Shown here: piece by piece, positions 52,331 through 64,000 of the stretch
Layout: every line of letters starts with the position of its first letter
Numbering within the stretch: the stretch's first letter is position 1
Assembly: GCF_020882245.1 (NCBI RefSeq)
Contig: NC_083599.1
Coordinates: 4,836,001-4,900,000, forward strand
Length of the DNA stretch: 64,000 bases
Direction: 5' to 3'
From: Rhopalosiphum padi
Lineage: Eukaryota; Arthropoda; Insecta; Hemiptera; Aphididae
The notes under the pieces: model-generated
What the model was told of the DNA's origin: nothing
What the model saw: the letters and a program-made list of their open reading frames with translations, nothing else
The model's database searches: none
Translations under genes and position numbers: made by a program

Positions 52331-52745
52331 TTTAATTTATTCCTATTGGTGGCTGATTATGTGAACTTTACCCAAGATGTTTTAATGAAACTTGGGTTAG
52401 ATATTAAAAAATGTCAAGGCCAAGGATATGACGGAGGTTCTGTGATGAGTAGAACACATTCTGGAGAGCAAACAAGTATAAAACATTGTTCTCTATCAGC
52501 CAAGTATGTCCATTGCTGACTGCTGTAGTAATAACTTAATTATTGTTATTTTGAATGCAACAGTCACAATTTAATAAAACAGTTTTTTGAAATTGTTCAA
52601 ACTGTGTTAAATTTTTTTGCCAGTAGTGCCCCCAAGATGGGCTTTATTAGTTTTAAGTCAATATTTTGGAAATAAAGTAAAAGAAAAAGGAAACTCATGT
52701 CAACAAAAAAGTTTATCTAGTATAGAAATTTTAAACATAGAATAA
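52331..52745 (+). pseudogene. ZMYM1/DUF4371-like transposase remnant
   Basis: Frame from about 52331 reads ...VADYVNFTQDVLMKLGLDIK and then KKCQGQGYDGGSVMS, followed by AKYVHC and a stop (52517-52519). The block (C)RGQGYDGAS.MSG...YVHC is a hallmark of the hAT-derived DUF4371 / zinc finger MYM-type 1-like proteins common in insects. A second piece from 52581 reads FFEIVQTVLNFFASSAP and, after a one-base frameshift near 52635, WALLVLSQYFGNKVKEKG, matching the next family block. The N- and C-terminal parts are absent. It is clearly a dead fragment. Confidence 0.75.
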
Positions 52746-53243
52746 GAACGAACCAAAACTCTAAATATTGTGAAGATAATTGACAATTATTCCAACACAA
52801 AATCAAGGAAAATAATTTTTTTTAAATAAAATAAAATAATTAAAAAATAATTGACTTGCTTTATTTAATAAATTTGAAAACATATTCAATAAAGGTACAT
52901 GATATATTTATTATGTATATTATGTAAACTATTTGCTTTGCACAGCATTCCCATACATAATTATATTAAATACCTACATTTTCGTCAAGTCAACTTTTCC
53001 ATATTTTTTTATATTTTACTAAAAAATCCTAGAAATGTTATATTAAAAAAAAGTAATTAAAAGATTTTTGGAAAAGTTAAAACCAAAAATAAGGGAAAGT
53101 CTATCTGAAGAAATTCAAATCTGTTTTCAGAAATCTTATGTATAATATACCTTAATTTATGGTTGTATTACAGATTTACAACAACAAATCGAAGACAAAC
53201 ATATTATCTCGATCATTTTTTCAAATGTATTATATATAATAAG

Positions 53244-53756
53244 CAGGGCTCGGGACTTATAGCACTTAAAATCATTAAAATAAGCGCTTAAAAACATCAT
53301 TATAAACACTCAAATAAGCATTTAAAAAACTTAAATTTGAGCAAAAATATTTAATGAAAAAAAAAACTTTTTTTTACCAGGTACTAGATATAATTTGTAA
53401 CTGTGCTAAAAATGATATAATTAAAGATTACAAATAATATTGAAACAAAATGATTAGGAAATGTCTCTAAATAAAAATAAGTCTTTATATAATAAAAAAA
53501 AATCAAACTTCACTTTCGAGACATTTTGCCTTATTGTTTATAGATTTTCTGAAAAAGAAGGTAGAAAAACTTGTCAAAAAAACAAAAATAATCAGAAAAA
53601 CTGAAAATAAGCATCTTTTTAAAAAATCGTTGAAAAAAGCAAAAAGATCACTTTCAAATTTCATAATTGAACGTGTTGTAATATGACATACACTTCCATA
53701 GCACTCTGCTACATTTTAAGTCAATCCATAAAAATAAGCAAATGCTTTAAGCCCTG
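53244..53756. mobile_element. hAT-like MITE, repeat family copy B
   Basis: A 513-bp element begins CAGGGCTCGGGACTTATAGC and ends GCATTTG-like inverted (reverse complement CAGGGCTTAAAGCATTTG). It is flanked by an exact 8-bp duplication ATAATAAG (53236-53243 and 53757-53764). It is the same family, in the same orientation, as 22621-23121, with strong identity through most of its length. Confidence 0.9.
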
Positions 53757-54129
53757 ATAATAAGTAAGTAATCACAGTAATGACTCTGATATCTGTGAAA
53801 AATTAGAAATGTCGACAAAATGTTATACTTGCAGACAAATCAAACGTAGGTACTCATGATCTCCAAAATGCAAAACTATACCATAACTATATCATAGAAT
53901 AGATGAAAAGATTTCTGTGACTGTACAGCGTAACTATTTTTTTTATCAAAATTTTTTTTGGTTGAGATTACCAAAAGTACCAGCTGTATTCGTCCATGGA
54001 GGAAACCGAGATTTTTGTACCGCACAGTAATTACGGTACAAAATGTTGGCATTTTTCTTATCGAACTTCTCTGATAATGCATGTGCCGTAATGCCGTAAA
54101 CGCGTAAACCTTACTGTACAGTGTACACG

Positions 54130-54610
54130 AATATCAGTTCATCACTACATTGTACAAGCGCATGTCTTCTGACTATGTTTTAATTGTTTTGTCGTCATAG
54201 TTAAGTTTAATAGAGTTGTTTGAAGTTTAGTCTGAACTGTTGACTTCTAGTCACTATAGTTTACTGTAAATTTGTAACTTACAACGTTGAACTCAGCATT
54301 TGGTAATCGGTACAAACGCTGTCGCGCATTTGCCGCCGCAAATTCGCTGAACCGATCGACATCTCTTTGACTTGAATAGGCCACGCTATCCTTGAAATCG
54401 TTTTCGACGTCGTCATACTCGTATGAAACAGTAAGTTGTACTTCTTGGTCGTGTTTAAAATATGCCACTTGACATTAGGTGTACCGATTTGAGACTTCTC
54501 TAGCTATAAATTTCTATGCTTTGAAATTAGACTTTAACAAAATTGTCTTGAGTACTCGCTCTCAATTGTGTGCGCTGTGGTTTATGTGGTCGGATCCATC
54601 ATCAACAAAC
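54130..54610. promoter_or_regulatory. CpG-enriched region upstream of PNISR, probable promoter and 5' UTR
   Basis: The bases between the repeat at 53.2-53.8 kb and the PNISR ATG are markedly less AT-rich than average, with many CpGs between 54280 and 54420. This is the expected place for the PNISR promoter. No core element is certain. Confidence 0.4.
54283..54416 (-). CDS. Possible first coding exon of an unidentified minus-strand gene, divergent from PNISR
   Basis: An ATG at 54416 (minus strand) opens 44 codons that run into a good donor (GTT|GTAAGT; exon end 54283). The sequence begins MTTSKTISRIAWPIQVKE. A second frame over the same bases is also open from 54474 but has no ATG. The region is CpG-rich and only 195 bases from the PNISR start, so a bidirectional promoter is conceivable. 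I could not find a matching downstream exon to the left, and I recognise no family. Confidence 0.2.
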
Positions 54611-57600
54611 ATGGCTTATGGGAACCAATGGATGAACCCTGCTTTATATAAGAATATGAACAACGAACAAGGTATATAGTATATACGGTAAAATGTTTGT
54701 CGTTAAAATTATATTCAAGACAAATTATTATCTTCTAGTGGATTGGGCAAGTTTAGCTCAACAATGGATCAAAATGAAAGAAACTCCACCTCCGATGCTA
54801 CATGGCCAACAAGATAGAATTCCGACTTCTGAACACACTTTACCCAGTCAACATGTAGAACCTCAGAATCTTTCAAATGCAGCAGCAGGAACGAATATAA
54901 CTCTTAATGATCATACTATTGCCAGTCCTGCTGCACGTTAGTAATTTACCAATAAGGGTGTTAAAACCTTTATTAAACATTGTTTTTTCTAGGAAATAAA
55001 ATTGAAAAACCTAGTGCTTGGAATACATGGACTTGGCAACAACAACAACAATGGAATTGGAATTGGGCATCTTCTTCGACATCTGTACCTAATAAAACAC
55101 CTATTATGGAGTCAATTAATCCACTTAGACCCCCTTTTATTATGCCTCCTATATTATCTGAACCACCTCCACCTTACCCAATGATGACACCAAATAAATC
55201 ATATCCACCCAATGTACGTTTTTATAATTTTAAAAATATAAATTATTATTAATTAATTATATATAATTTTTTAGAACTATTGGGTAGGGCCCAATACTAG
55301 AGTGCCGCCGCCTACTGAACCAGATCAATGGAATAAACTTAATGTGATTACTAATGTAGATGATAGAACTCAAGATCCATCGTTTATTGGTAAGTATCAA
55401 TTTTTATTATTCTGTTACGACGCATATCCAGAAAGTAAGAGTACTGAGGCTCTTACGACTGCAGCGAATATTTTTTTACTATGTTCGCTACACTGCTGTA
55501 TAGCTTTACTCCTCTCCTTTATAACAAGACCCCTAATAACAAGTTCAATACGTTGAAAACTGTGGTCACAAGCATTTTTCTCATGAAACATGTTCATCGA
55601 GTTTGCCACCAAGTCCAAAATCCACGCCGTCATTCATTACCTCTTTGAAACGCTATAAACTGGAGGGTGAACAACTTCTCAAGTCTATTGTTACTGGAGA
55701 TTAAACTTAGGTTGCACACTATAAGCCTGAAACCAAGAGACAGTCCGAACACTAGCGTCACTCCAGTTCACCCTCAACCAAAAAGTTCAAAACCACAATT
55801 TCAGTCAAAAAAATAATGGCATCAGTGTTTTGGGACCACAAAGACACCATATTGATTGAATATTTACCTCAGGGGGAGACCATCAAAGCAGCAAGGTATT
55901 GTAAAACCCTAAAAATATTGAGAGGAGCTATTCAAAATAAAAGGAGGGGTCTGTTAACAAGAGAAGTCTGCTTGCTGCACTACAACACAAGACCCCACAC
56001 AAACAATATCGTGAAGCAACTTTTTGGATGGGATGTTTTGAACCGCCCTCTGTATTCCCGACCTGGCGCCTTCAGATTACCATTTGTTCACTTCCCTGAA
56101 GAAGCACATTGGTGGAAAAAAATTGTCTACCGACGAGGAGGTGAAGGGTGGTCGAGAAGTGGACAAAGGAGGTGGCAGCAGACTTGATCGACATGTTTTA
56201 CGAGAAGAATTCTTGTGACCACAGTTTTCAACGTACTGAACTTGTTATGGTCTTGTTTTAAAAAAAAGGAGTAAACTATACAGCAGTGTAGCGAACATGA
56301 TAAAAAAATATTCCCTACGGTCATGAGAGCCTCAGTACTTTTACTTTCTGGATATGCCTCGTACTAAACTAACAACAAAATAAACTTTCCTTTCTTTTGT
56401 TAAATTATTATGTTTATTTTTTGTTCATAATTTATCAGATGCTGCTAAACGAAAGCAATTACCTGCTTGGATTCGAGAGGGACTAGAAAAAATGGAAAGA
56501 GAAAAACGAAGAAAAATTGAACAAGAACAATCCTTTAGTGAATCTGATTATTCTAGTTTTACAAATGAAAATATTACTCAGGAATTGCCAAATGTATACA
56601 TTGTTTTTATATTATTGATTTATTAATTCTATTTCAAGTTTTTATTATTAAAAAAATATTATAACAATTACATTTTTTTTAGTCACCTTTGAATTTAGAC
56701 CATGAAACTCAAATGATTGATGACGATGTTGAACCAGCGTCTATTGATTATGTCAATGATAATGAACCTAGAAAAACTGAGTCTGTGAAGAATGACCTTT
56801 CTCCTCTCAACCCACGTAAGACTAAAGCTCAAATCTGGGAAGATACGGTAATACAGTTTTTAACATTTACCTACTTGTATTTACAACAAACAAAAATAAT
56901 TAAGTTATTATTATTTCTTTAATTGTATTTTAAAATGCTTATAATAGTAATTGTAATTGGATTCAATTTTTTCAGATGTTAAGTCTACGAAAAATTCTAA
57001 CAAAATTATTAATGGATGTTACTAATGATATGATGTTAAATATAGTCAAAGATGTGCTGAAATCTACTTTACAAACAGGTAATATTTTACATAATTAAAA
57101 CTCCTCATAAAATAGTCCGATATCGTAAGTAAAATTTAATGTATGAGTAAACAAAAAATAATTATTTTGTACTTTTAATCTATTTTTAAAATATATTATT
57201 ATCAAAATATGGCATGTAACAGATAATCAAGTGAATCGAAATCAAACATCATTAGCTGGTAATCTGGGTAAGTTTTTAATGTTGTTTTTTTAACTATAAT
57301 ATGTATTTAATTAATTTAATAATTACATTACTTGAATGCAAGTTAAAATGTACTTATTGTGAAGCTATTGTCAGTCATCCATTAATCATATCAATAATTG
57401 TTTATGTACATTTTTTTTTTTTTACTGTATATTGTTATCACTTTTACCAATATTTTCATGTCTGACATCTACAAACACATTTTTTTTTAAATACATTATA
57501 TGCTAACTTGCAATAACAATGACTTTTTTTAAAGGACTTGGAGTTTATGGTTCAGAATCTGGGTCATCTGATGAAAGTGATGAAGAACAGCACATTTCAG

Positions 57601-58747
57601 GTCATAAACAATTAAAACAGGATTCTGATGAAGCTATTCAAGTAAATTATATTTTTACTTGGTTTAAATTGCAATTAAATAATTAAATTTATTATCTTCA
57701 AATTAAAATTTAAAATAATTATTAACATACTTAGGAAAGAATATTAAAACGCCAACGTGAGTTCAGTTATATTGAAGCAAGAATCCTTATAGAATTAGAT
57801 CAGCTAGAAGACCGGGAAAAACTTGTGAGATCCAAATTTGATAATAGTATCAAACTCGGTGAAGAGATTAATGATAATAGTAGTCAGGTAGTGGAAAACA
57901 TTCAGAAAAAAGGTAAAATTATGTTAATTTAATTAATAAAAAAATGTATATATTGAACATGTTTTTAGTTTAGTAATCAATAATTTCAGAGTTAGAATAG
58001 TTCAAAATAAATTAACAATATTTAAATATATATATATAATATATATATATATATATTTGATTATTATTTAGCAATTAATTGTGTTGAGTGATTTAATTTT
58101 TAATTTTAATACCAAGTATAAACTATTATATATTATATTGTGGTATTAAAATGATTCCTAAAATATCAAACTGTATTTATAATGTCTTAAATTTATTGAT
58201 TTTAAAATAACGATATAAATATTTACGATTGTGAATTTCAGGATGTACTGAGGATGAAGGACCTAGCCAAAAGATGGTCAAGGAACATGATAAAATTAAA
58301 AAAGAATTATCAAATGATTTGAATATTAAAAATGGACAAAAAAAAAAGAAATCTAAATCAAAAAGATCATCAAGTTCTAGTTTATCGAGCAGTAGTAGTG
58401 TTAGTAAGAAGAGTGATAATACTGACTATAAATACAAAAATAAGACAAGTGATAAAAGTAAATCAAAATCTTCGATTAAAACTAATGCAGATAGTGTAAA
58501 GAGAAAACGAAGATCGCGTTCTAGAAATAGAAGTAGATCACATTCAATGTCAAAGAGTAGTAGGTTGCATTCAAGATATAGGAGTAGGTCACGTTCAAGA
58601 AATTATGATAGAAGATCTCCGCATAATTATAAATCAAGAAGAAGTCGATCGCCACCATCACATAATTCCAGAAAGCACAAAAGCAAACGAAATAGTTCTT
58701 CTAGTTCAAATGAATCAAGAAGTAAAAAACACCGTTACAGACGATAA
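54611..58747 (+). CDS. PNISR: PNISR homologue (SR-rich splicing-associated protein), 11 exons
   Basis: Exons: 54611-54671, 54739-54936, 54993-55213, 55275-55389, 56439-56593, 56683-56847, 56976-57078, 57223-57267, 57535-57641, 57735-57912, 58242-58747. They total 1854 nt (617 aa plus TAA) with all GT/AG junctions in frame. Landmarks shared with human PNISR: DWASLAQQWI near the N-terminus, a W/Q/P-rich segment, KRKQLPAWIREGLEKMEREK (exon 5), MLSLRKILTKLLMDVT (exon 7), GLGVYGSESGSSDESDEE (exons 8-9), a charged helical exon 10, and a C-terminal serine/arginine repeat region encoded wholly by exon 11. PNISR is a nuclear-speckle protein tied to pre-mRNA splicing. Start chosen: ATG 54611 has A at -3 and G at +4; an in-frame ATG at 54584 would add nine residues. 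It is shorter than the human protein (about 805 aa), mainly in the RS tail. Intron 4 holds a dead mariner element. Confidence 0.9.
55418..56361 (+). mobile_element. Degenerate mariner-type transposon inside PNISR intron 4
   Basis: A 944-bp element is flanked by TA dinucleotides (55416-55417 and 56362-56363). Its inverted ends are long, over 100 bases with mismatches: the left starts CGACGCATATCCAGAAAGTA, the right (reverse complement) CGAGGCATATCCAGAAAGTA. The interior, in the same orientation as PNISR, holds a transposase remnant. It is too short for a full mariner (about 1.3 kb), so it carries internal deletions as well as point damage. It lies wholly between the PNISR donor at 55390 and acceptor at 56438, so the mRNA should be unaffected. 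Confidence 0.9.
55650..56187 (+). pseudogene. Broken mariner transposase remnant
   Basis: The conserved block around the first catalytic aspartate is recognisable as VTGD followed by two stop codons (about 55688-55712), where mariners have TGDETW. From 55816 an open stretch of 123 codons contains MASVFWDHKD, YLPQGETIKAARYC, AIQNKRRGLLTREVCLLH and the YNTRPHT block. In intact mariners the last block reads DNARPHT, so the second catalytic aspartate is replaced by tyrosine. The frame then leaves the family pattern. The copy cannot be active. Family assignment rests on these remembered signature blocks. Confidence 0.85.
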
Positions 58748-58921
58748 TGTTCTGGTTGAAATATAATTTTAAGAGGTTAAAAATTATTTTTTTATCAATA
58801 CTGACTCATTAAATTAATTACATTTTAGCTTTATTTATAAATAATATATATATATATGTATATATATTTAATATATTTATATATATTTATATATATATAT
58901 TACACTAGGTTTTTAGTTCTT

Positions 58922-58927
58922 AATAAA
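58922..58927 (+). terminator. Candidate polyadenylation signal of PNISR
   Basis: An AATAAA hexamer lies 175 bases after the PNISR stop codon, just beyond an AT microsatellite (58845-58900). Another lies near 59167. Which is used cannot be told from sequence alone. Confidence 0.35.
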
Positions 58928-60484
58928 TTAAATAATTCAATTAGACCCAAAACAAAAAAGTAATACATTTTTTAATTATTTAATTTAATAATTACTGCCA
59001 ATTCAATTTTTATTAGAAATTTATAATCTTATCTCAATCGTTAAAATAAACATATATAATTTTGTACATTTATAATATATGTGTTACTTATAAATAATAG
59101 ATCCAGAAACTGTAATTTGTTTATTTAAAATTAATAGTGTTATGTTTATACTCTGCCGTTCTTACAATAAAATAGTAACTCCTAAGTATTGAACTCATGA
59201 AAGCACTTTAACATTTTAGGTTTGTATCAGTGAGACCCAGTAATCTCAATTATATATATATATATTTTAAACAACATTAAAAATATTATTTTAAAACTAA
59301 TTCAATTTTCACTCACAGAACTTGTGACCTTGTAACCTTATAATATTAACTAGCTTTTTTGTTTTATCTATTTTATAAGTAGAAATTATAAGTACACACA
59401 AATTGGAGTTACTTCTTAAAATATTATGGTTGTTCAAGCTGTAAATATAGCTTAATACACTAAACATAGTATCTAATTCTACTTATAAAATAAAAATAAT
59501 ATGTATATTTTTTTAATTTGAAAACCATGTACTTTCACTAAAGGGCTCATTGACACAATAATATAATATAATACAATGTATAACAAAATAATTAGTATAA
59601 AACAATCAATTTTTCTAGTTTTATTTTATTACCTATAGATAAATGGATCAATAAATATTTAATGTTAAGTTATGTATTCAAAAATGTGGAACAAATTCAA
59701 AAACTGGCAGAAAGTATTTCAAAAGTATCAATACGGTTTTATTTTATTTTAATGTAGAATTTAAATATTCAATTTTTTCATTAAAATAAAATATAGCATA
59801 CCAATAGTATAATTGAGTTAATTTATAAATAAACTATTAGAAGGTCTATTAAGTATGAAGAAACATCTGAAGACGATGTATAATTATAATTTATAAGTTA
59901 TTGATACTATTAACACAAACCTGGTTCTGCTGACTATAACGTTGATATATACAGTGCCCAGCGAGGATTTACCTATTGTGATATCTCCTGAAATAATGGA
60001 GATATCATAGTTCTGTTTTTTTAATAAGATTCACAGGGACAAGAACTACAAATATTTCATGTTTTGGTAAAAAAGTTAAAAAATGTATTTTTTTATTTAA
60101 TTGTTTTCAAAAAAATCTAAGATAGCCATTTTGTAAAGTTTATTTTTCTGAAAATATTGACGTTTCAACATTTTAATTTCATCAATTTCCTGATTTTTAA
60201 TATTTTTTTCAAGTTTAAAAAAAAATTGCGAATTATTTAATACGATTGTGTCATAGAGGTATCATTGTATCAAACATGTGGCCCGCGTGCACGTACGGCT
60301 GGTGAACGCCTGCAGTGTGGCTCATAATAAATATATTTCGTTTCTTTAACGTTGTTAAAATTTTAAATTAAATAAAATTGCTATTGTACAAAATACCAAT
60401 ATGTACATCTTTGTTATACCTAGCATTAAATACCGTTATATTATAATATAATTATAATAAATAGATAAAATAAATGTATTTTGT

Positions 60485-60838
60485 TTACTTTGGATTTAGT
60501 ACAAAAAGGTGTTTTGTCCGCGAACGTATAAATACGTAATGGTTAATATTATATGGTTTGTTGGTAATTTGAGTATGGCATAGTACACAATTTAATGTTT
60601 TATTTAAGATCTCCATTAGGTAATGTACCTGAATTAATAAATTTAAAAATAATAATTCACCTACATTGACTAAATTCTTAATATAAGGTTGTGAAATATC
60701 TGTTCTACACATACAATTTTCAACGTTTTGAAAAGATAATGGAGCTGATAATTTTCTATTCAGAAACCTTTGTAAATACAAAGCAACAGTCTGCCTATTA
60801 CCATAAATGAATAACATATCAACATATTCAGAGTTGCT
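60485..60838 (-). pseudogene. DUF4817-like helix-turn-helix relic
   Basis: The minus-strand frame starts SNSEYVDMLFIYGNRQTVAL and continues YLQRFLNRKLSAPLSFQNVE. This follows the pattern of the insect DUF4817 HTH domain (EYaDM.f.YG...A...Y..RFPNR..P....F..v), which is found in many transposon-derived reading frames. The remaining 65 residues after CRTD resemble nothing I know. The frame is bounded upstream by a stop at 60839-60841, and no neighbouring exon could be joined, so a transposon-derived relic is more likely than a gene. Confidence 0.5.
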
Positions 60839-63800
60839 TTAAATATAAGGCATTTTTAGAAGAGTTAAAATTAAATTGAATAGAAATAAGAATGAAATTG
60901 TAATTTTTTCATGTGCTGTTGAAAACCATTTTATATGTATGTATAAGTATTATACCTATGTTAATAATATAATTATGGAGTGTTTTAGATTTAATTGATA
61001 AGAGTATTTTTGTACAGATATTATAGCTTGAGCATTGAATAAAATTTAATAAATAAACCTGTTTGATTATTATTTATATTGCATTTAATTACAATTAGAT
61101 AATGTAAATATGCAATGAAGTAATAAAAAACGGTTTCATTTTGGTTATATTTCCTTGAAAATCCACATATAAAATGTAATTCCCAATTCATATAATATTT
61201 ATTATTAATGATCATTCAAGATTTACACTTTGGTAGAGTTACAGTGGTTTAACATTGAGTTAAAGTCAAATTTTTAAAAATTTAATCATGAACAACTATT
61301 GTTTATCTCGTTCCGATTTAAGTTCTACAAGCTCAGCAAATGAATCAACAGATATCATAAAAAATTATAAAAAATATAAATAAATGAGCAAGGAAATGAA
61401 GAGTTAAAACAGGTAATGCATATAAAAATAAACAATATTTTTAGATACTAGTTTATTAAAAAAATAATTATCAATAACATATCTTATGAACAAGTTTTTA
61501 ACAATTTAATATTACAATTAATGTTAGTTGATGAATAAAAAAAAAAAAATCAACACCCAATAATATAAGTTAACAATTTGTTGGCTAAATGTTCATAACA
61601 AATAAAAGTAATATTATAATATTACGTAACGGTTTGCAAATAGCAGAGGATTCATTTATAATACCATAAACTCCTATTGAAGTGTTTCAAACAATTTAAC
61701 CATTATCATAAGAAAAAATAATGCCACATATATCATGACGTAGAAAATTTAAAAATATACATGTATGTATGTATGATTTTGTACGTTATTTACTGAAATC
61801 TGGCAATATGTAAATCTTAAAAGGGATTTTAATTTTACTATGTATTAATATTCTAATAATAGATCTGTAATAATAATTGTATGCATCACTTATAATATTT
61901 AATATACAAAATAGTTTTTTTTTTTTTATATAATGCAATCAGCCATCAAACAATTAGCCATGGGCTGCGACACTGTGTATTTGATATGCCCTTCTTACAC
62001 TAAAATATATAAAGATCTTTAACTTAAAATCAAGGTGAAAGATCACAATGAGCTTTAACTCATGATTTTATTTTCCTACAATTTATTATGCTAATTATCT
62101 TTAATATTATATCTCTGTTTGGTAGCATTTCTACATCTGAACATTATATCATACCAAAACAAAAATTAGATTGACCGATAATCAAAAACTAATTTTGTCA
62201 ACTATGAAAAAAAACTTAAGAAAGCTATTATATTATTAATTTTATAATATGAAAATATTATTTTTAAATAATGAAAAACAAATTAAGGAAAATTATTATA
62301 GTTTTTATTTTTTTTTCTCAAACTCTGATTAAGTTTGAAGACCCCATTCTTAAAAGGTTCATGACAAGTGTGACATTAATTATTCCAACAATTTCAAATC
62401 ATTAACTTGAATATTTAATGGATTATTTTTTATTATTAGTACACAAGAAGGTGCTTGACTGTAAGAGGTTCTTCACAGGTTTGATACAGTGTTGGTATAA
62501 TACTTTTATTATATGTTTAAAGTCTAAATAAATTATAATTGAAAAATACTATATAGTTTTTAGAAATTCTAGGTTAAACCTTTTGGATTATAATATATTT
62601 TTTTACCTTTTTTTTTTCTATCGTAAATCGTTATATAATTATTGATGGTAAATCATTTTCACATTATATGCATTATATGCAGGTTAAAATAGCACCTAGA
62701 AACTACAGTAACAAAACAATGAGTATAATAGGACACTTACTTGCCACTTGCAAGTTCATAACAATTTCTTGATGATAAATACTTATATATCAAAAAGCTT
62801 TGTACATAAGCTGAAAAAATTGAATTTCAGTGTACTAATAAAATAAATAAATAATTTAAAATGTAGGCTTATTGTTTTATATCTAGAATTGAAGTTTTTT
62901 TTTTTTTTTGCTCACAAATGCTTAATTATGTTAATTTATAAGTTTTGGTTATTATATCTGTAATAACTTCTATCAAATAGGTAATTTTCTATAACTATAA
63001 GTCATAGGTGATCAACGTGAATAGATTCATAGTCCATATATATGCATACAATGATACCTAGACCCAAAATATTCTACATTTTATGTAATTTGATAATTTT
63101 TTATAAATGTAAAAATTGTATACTTAAAAAATTTAAATTCATAATAATAATGTATCAAGCAAATTTTAATTTTATAAATAAAACGCGAGCCACATACTAA
63201 ATACCATAAATTATATTATTATTAATACTAAAAAAAAAAAAAAAAAACACAAAAATATAATAAAAAGTACCTACCTATTGTAAGAAACTAAATTACTAAC
63301 ATACATTCGTTTTTCTGCTGTAATTGTATTAATATCAATCCAATGATTTGTGCTAATATGTAGCACAAGTAATAATTTATAAGTACACTGAATTAATATG
63401 TATTTAAAATGTTCACATTGGTATGTTTTTTAAATAATAAAAACAAAAACATAGTATATCTATTACATAAATATGAGAACTCGATAACTAAATGAATCTC
63501 AATAAAAACATATTATAAATTCAGTTAATAATTAAAAATCACCACTTCTTTATTATACCAAACTGTAGTTGTTTAAGATTATAACACAAATTTAATTTTT
63601 AATTACTACATTTTTAGGTAATTGGTAAATAATAAATATAACTAGTATGCAATATTATATTTATAAATATCTTTTAAACAATAATAATTATTTTCAGAAT
63701 ATAGAAACACTATATATATTAAATATTATCTGTTCATAATTTTAACGATATAATTTTATCGTTTGCTACATTTTTCTCTTCTGGTTTTACTAAGAATAAA

Positions 63801-64000
63801 GTATGTCATTTCAAACAATCTTAATGAAACATAACCAATATTGTTCATGATTTTAATTTAAATGGTATGTCTAACGAGTAACGAGACTAATTGAAGAAGA
63901 TATTGTTTAAATATAGATAGATAACCCAATCATGCTTAAATAACAGGACCAAATAGTATTGGACCAATATTTTAAAATAATTATTTTAATATGCTTTTTA

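Larger units (their letters stand above)
58748..64000. other. AT-rich DNA downstream of PNISR
   Basis: It begins with the PNISR 3' UTR and a TA microsatellite (58845-58900). Apart from the DUF4817-like relic there is no recognised coding sequence. A patch at 60275-60330 (tgtggcccgcgtgcacg) resembles a fragment of a hAT-like MITE without its ends. A 32-codon frame at 61289-61384 has serine-rich, coding-like composition but no supported structure. Confidence 0.45.

Noticed and set aside
61289..61430. Serine-rich short frame followed by a donor-like CAG|GTAATG
   Set aside because: The frame ends in TAA before the donor and would need a frameshift to reach it. No neighbouring exon was found.
1..64000. 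tRNA, rRNA genes and CRISPR arrays
   Set aside because: No cloverleaf, rRNA-like block or regularly spaced repeat array was noticed by eye; a covariance-model scan would be needed to exclude small RNAs.

Overview
This window looks like nuclear DNA of an insect, most likely an aphid or close hemipteran. It is very AT-rich, full of short microsatellites and the recurring 'taggtacctac' type motif, and its genes have short introns with GT/AG ends. The three recognisable genes have animal relatives. The species assignment is inference; no database was searched.

Roughly the first 40 kb hold no gene I can recognise. The stretch has three GC/CpG-rich islands with simple repeats (about 4.15-5.42, 17.78-19.45 and 21.13-22.50 kb) that look like promoter or 5'-exon regions of unseen genes. 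It also has a nested transposon complex at 22.5-24.0 kb, several short non-autonomous elements, and one small ORF with a signal-peptide-like start (2907-3206).

The gene-bearing part runs from 40.9 to 58.8 kb. (1) On the minus strand, seven exons (40956-44465) encode a 367-residue homologue of RNA polymerase I subunit RPA49 (POLR1E/PAF53). (2) On the plus strand, one long coding exon (48371-50758) encodes a CCCH zinc finger - Tudor - Tudor - CS domain protein of the TDRD12/Yb type (piRNA pathway), with no helicase domain in sight. (3) On the plus strand, eleven exons (54611-58747) encode a 617-residue homologue of the serine/arginine-rich splicing protein PNISR. Every splice junction of (1) and (3) was joined by eye and keeps frame from ATG to stop.

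Transposable elements are dense in and around these genes. Most are short hAT-like non-autonomous elements that start CAGxG or similar and are flanked by 8-bp target duplications, several of them exact. Two are adjacent copies sharing one 8-bp target sequence (39.6-40.0 kb), one lies in the last RPA49 intron, and three lie between RPA49 and the Tudor gene. A dead mariner element sits inside PNISR intron 4. A broken ZMYM1/DUF4371-like transposase remnant lies at 52.3-52.7 kb. A DUF4817-like helix-turn-helix relic lies at 60.7 kb on the minus strand.

The genes do not form an operon. The RPA49 and Tudor genes diverge, and the Tudor gene and PNISR run in the same direction about 3.8 kb apart. The Tudor protein would act in transposon silencing, RPA49 in rRNA transcription and PNISR in pre-mRNA splicing.
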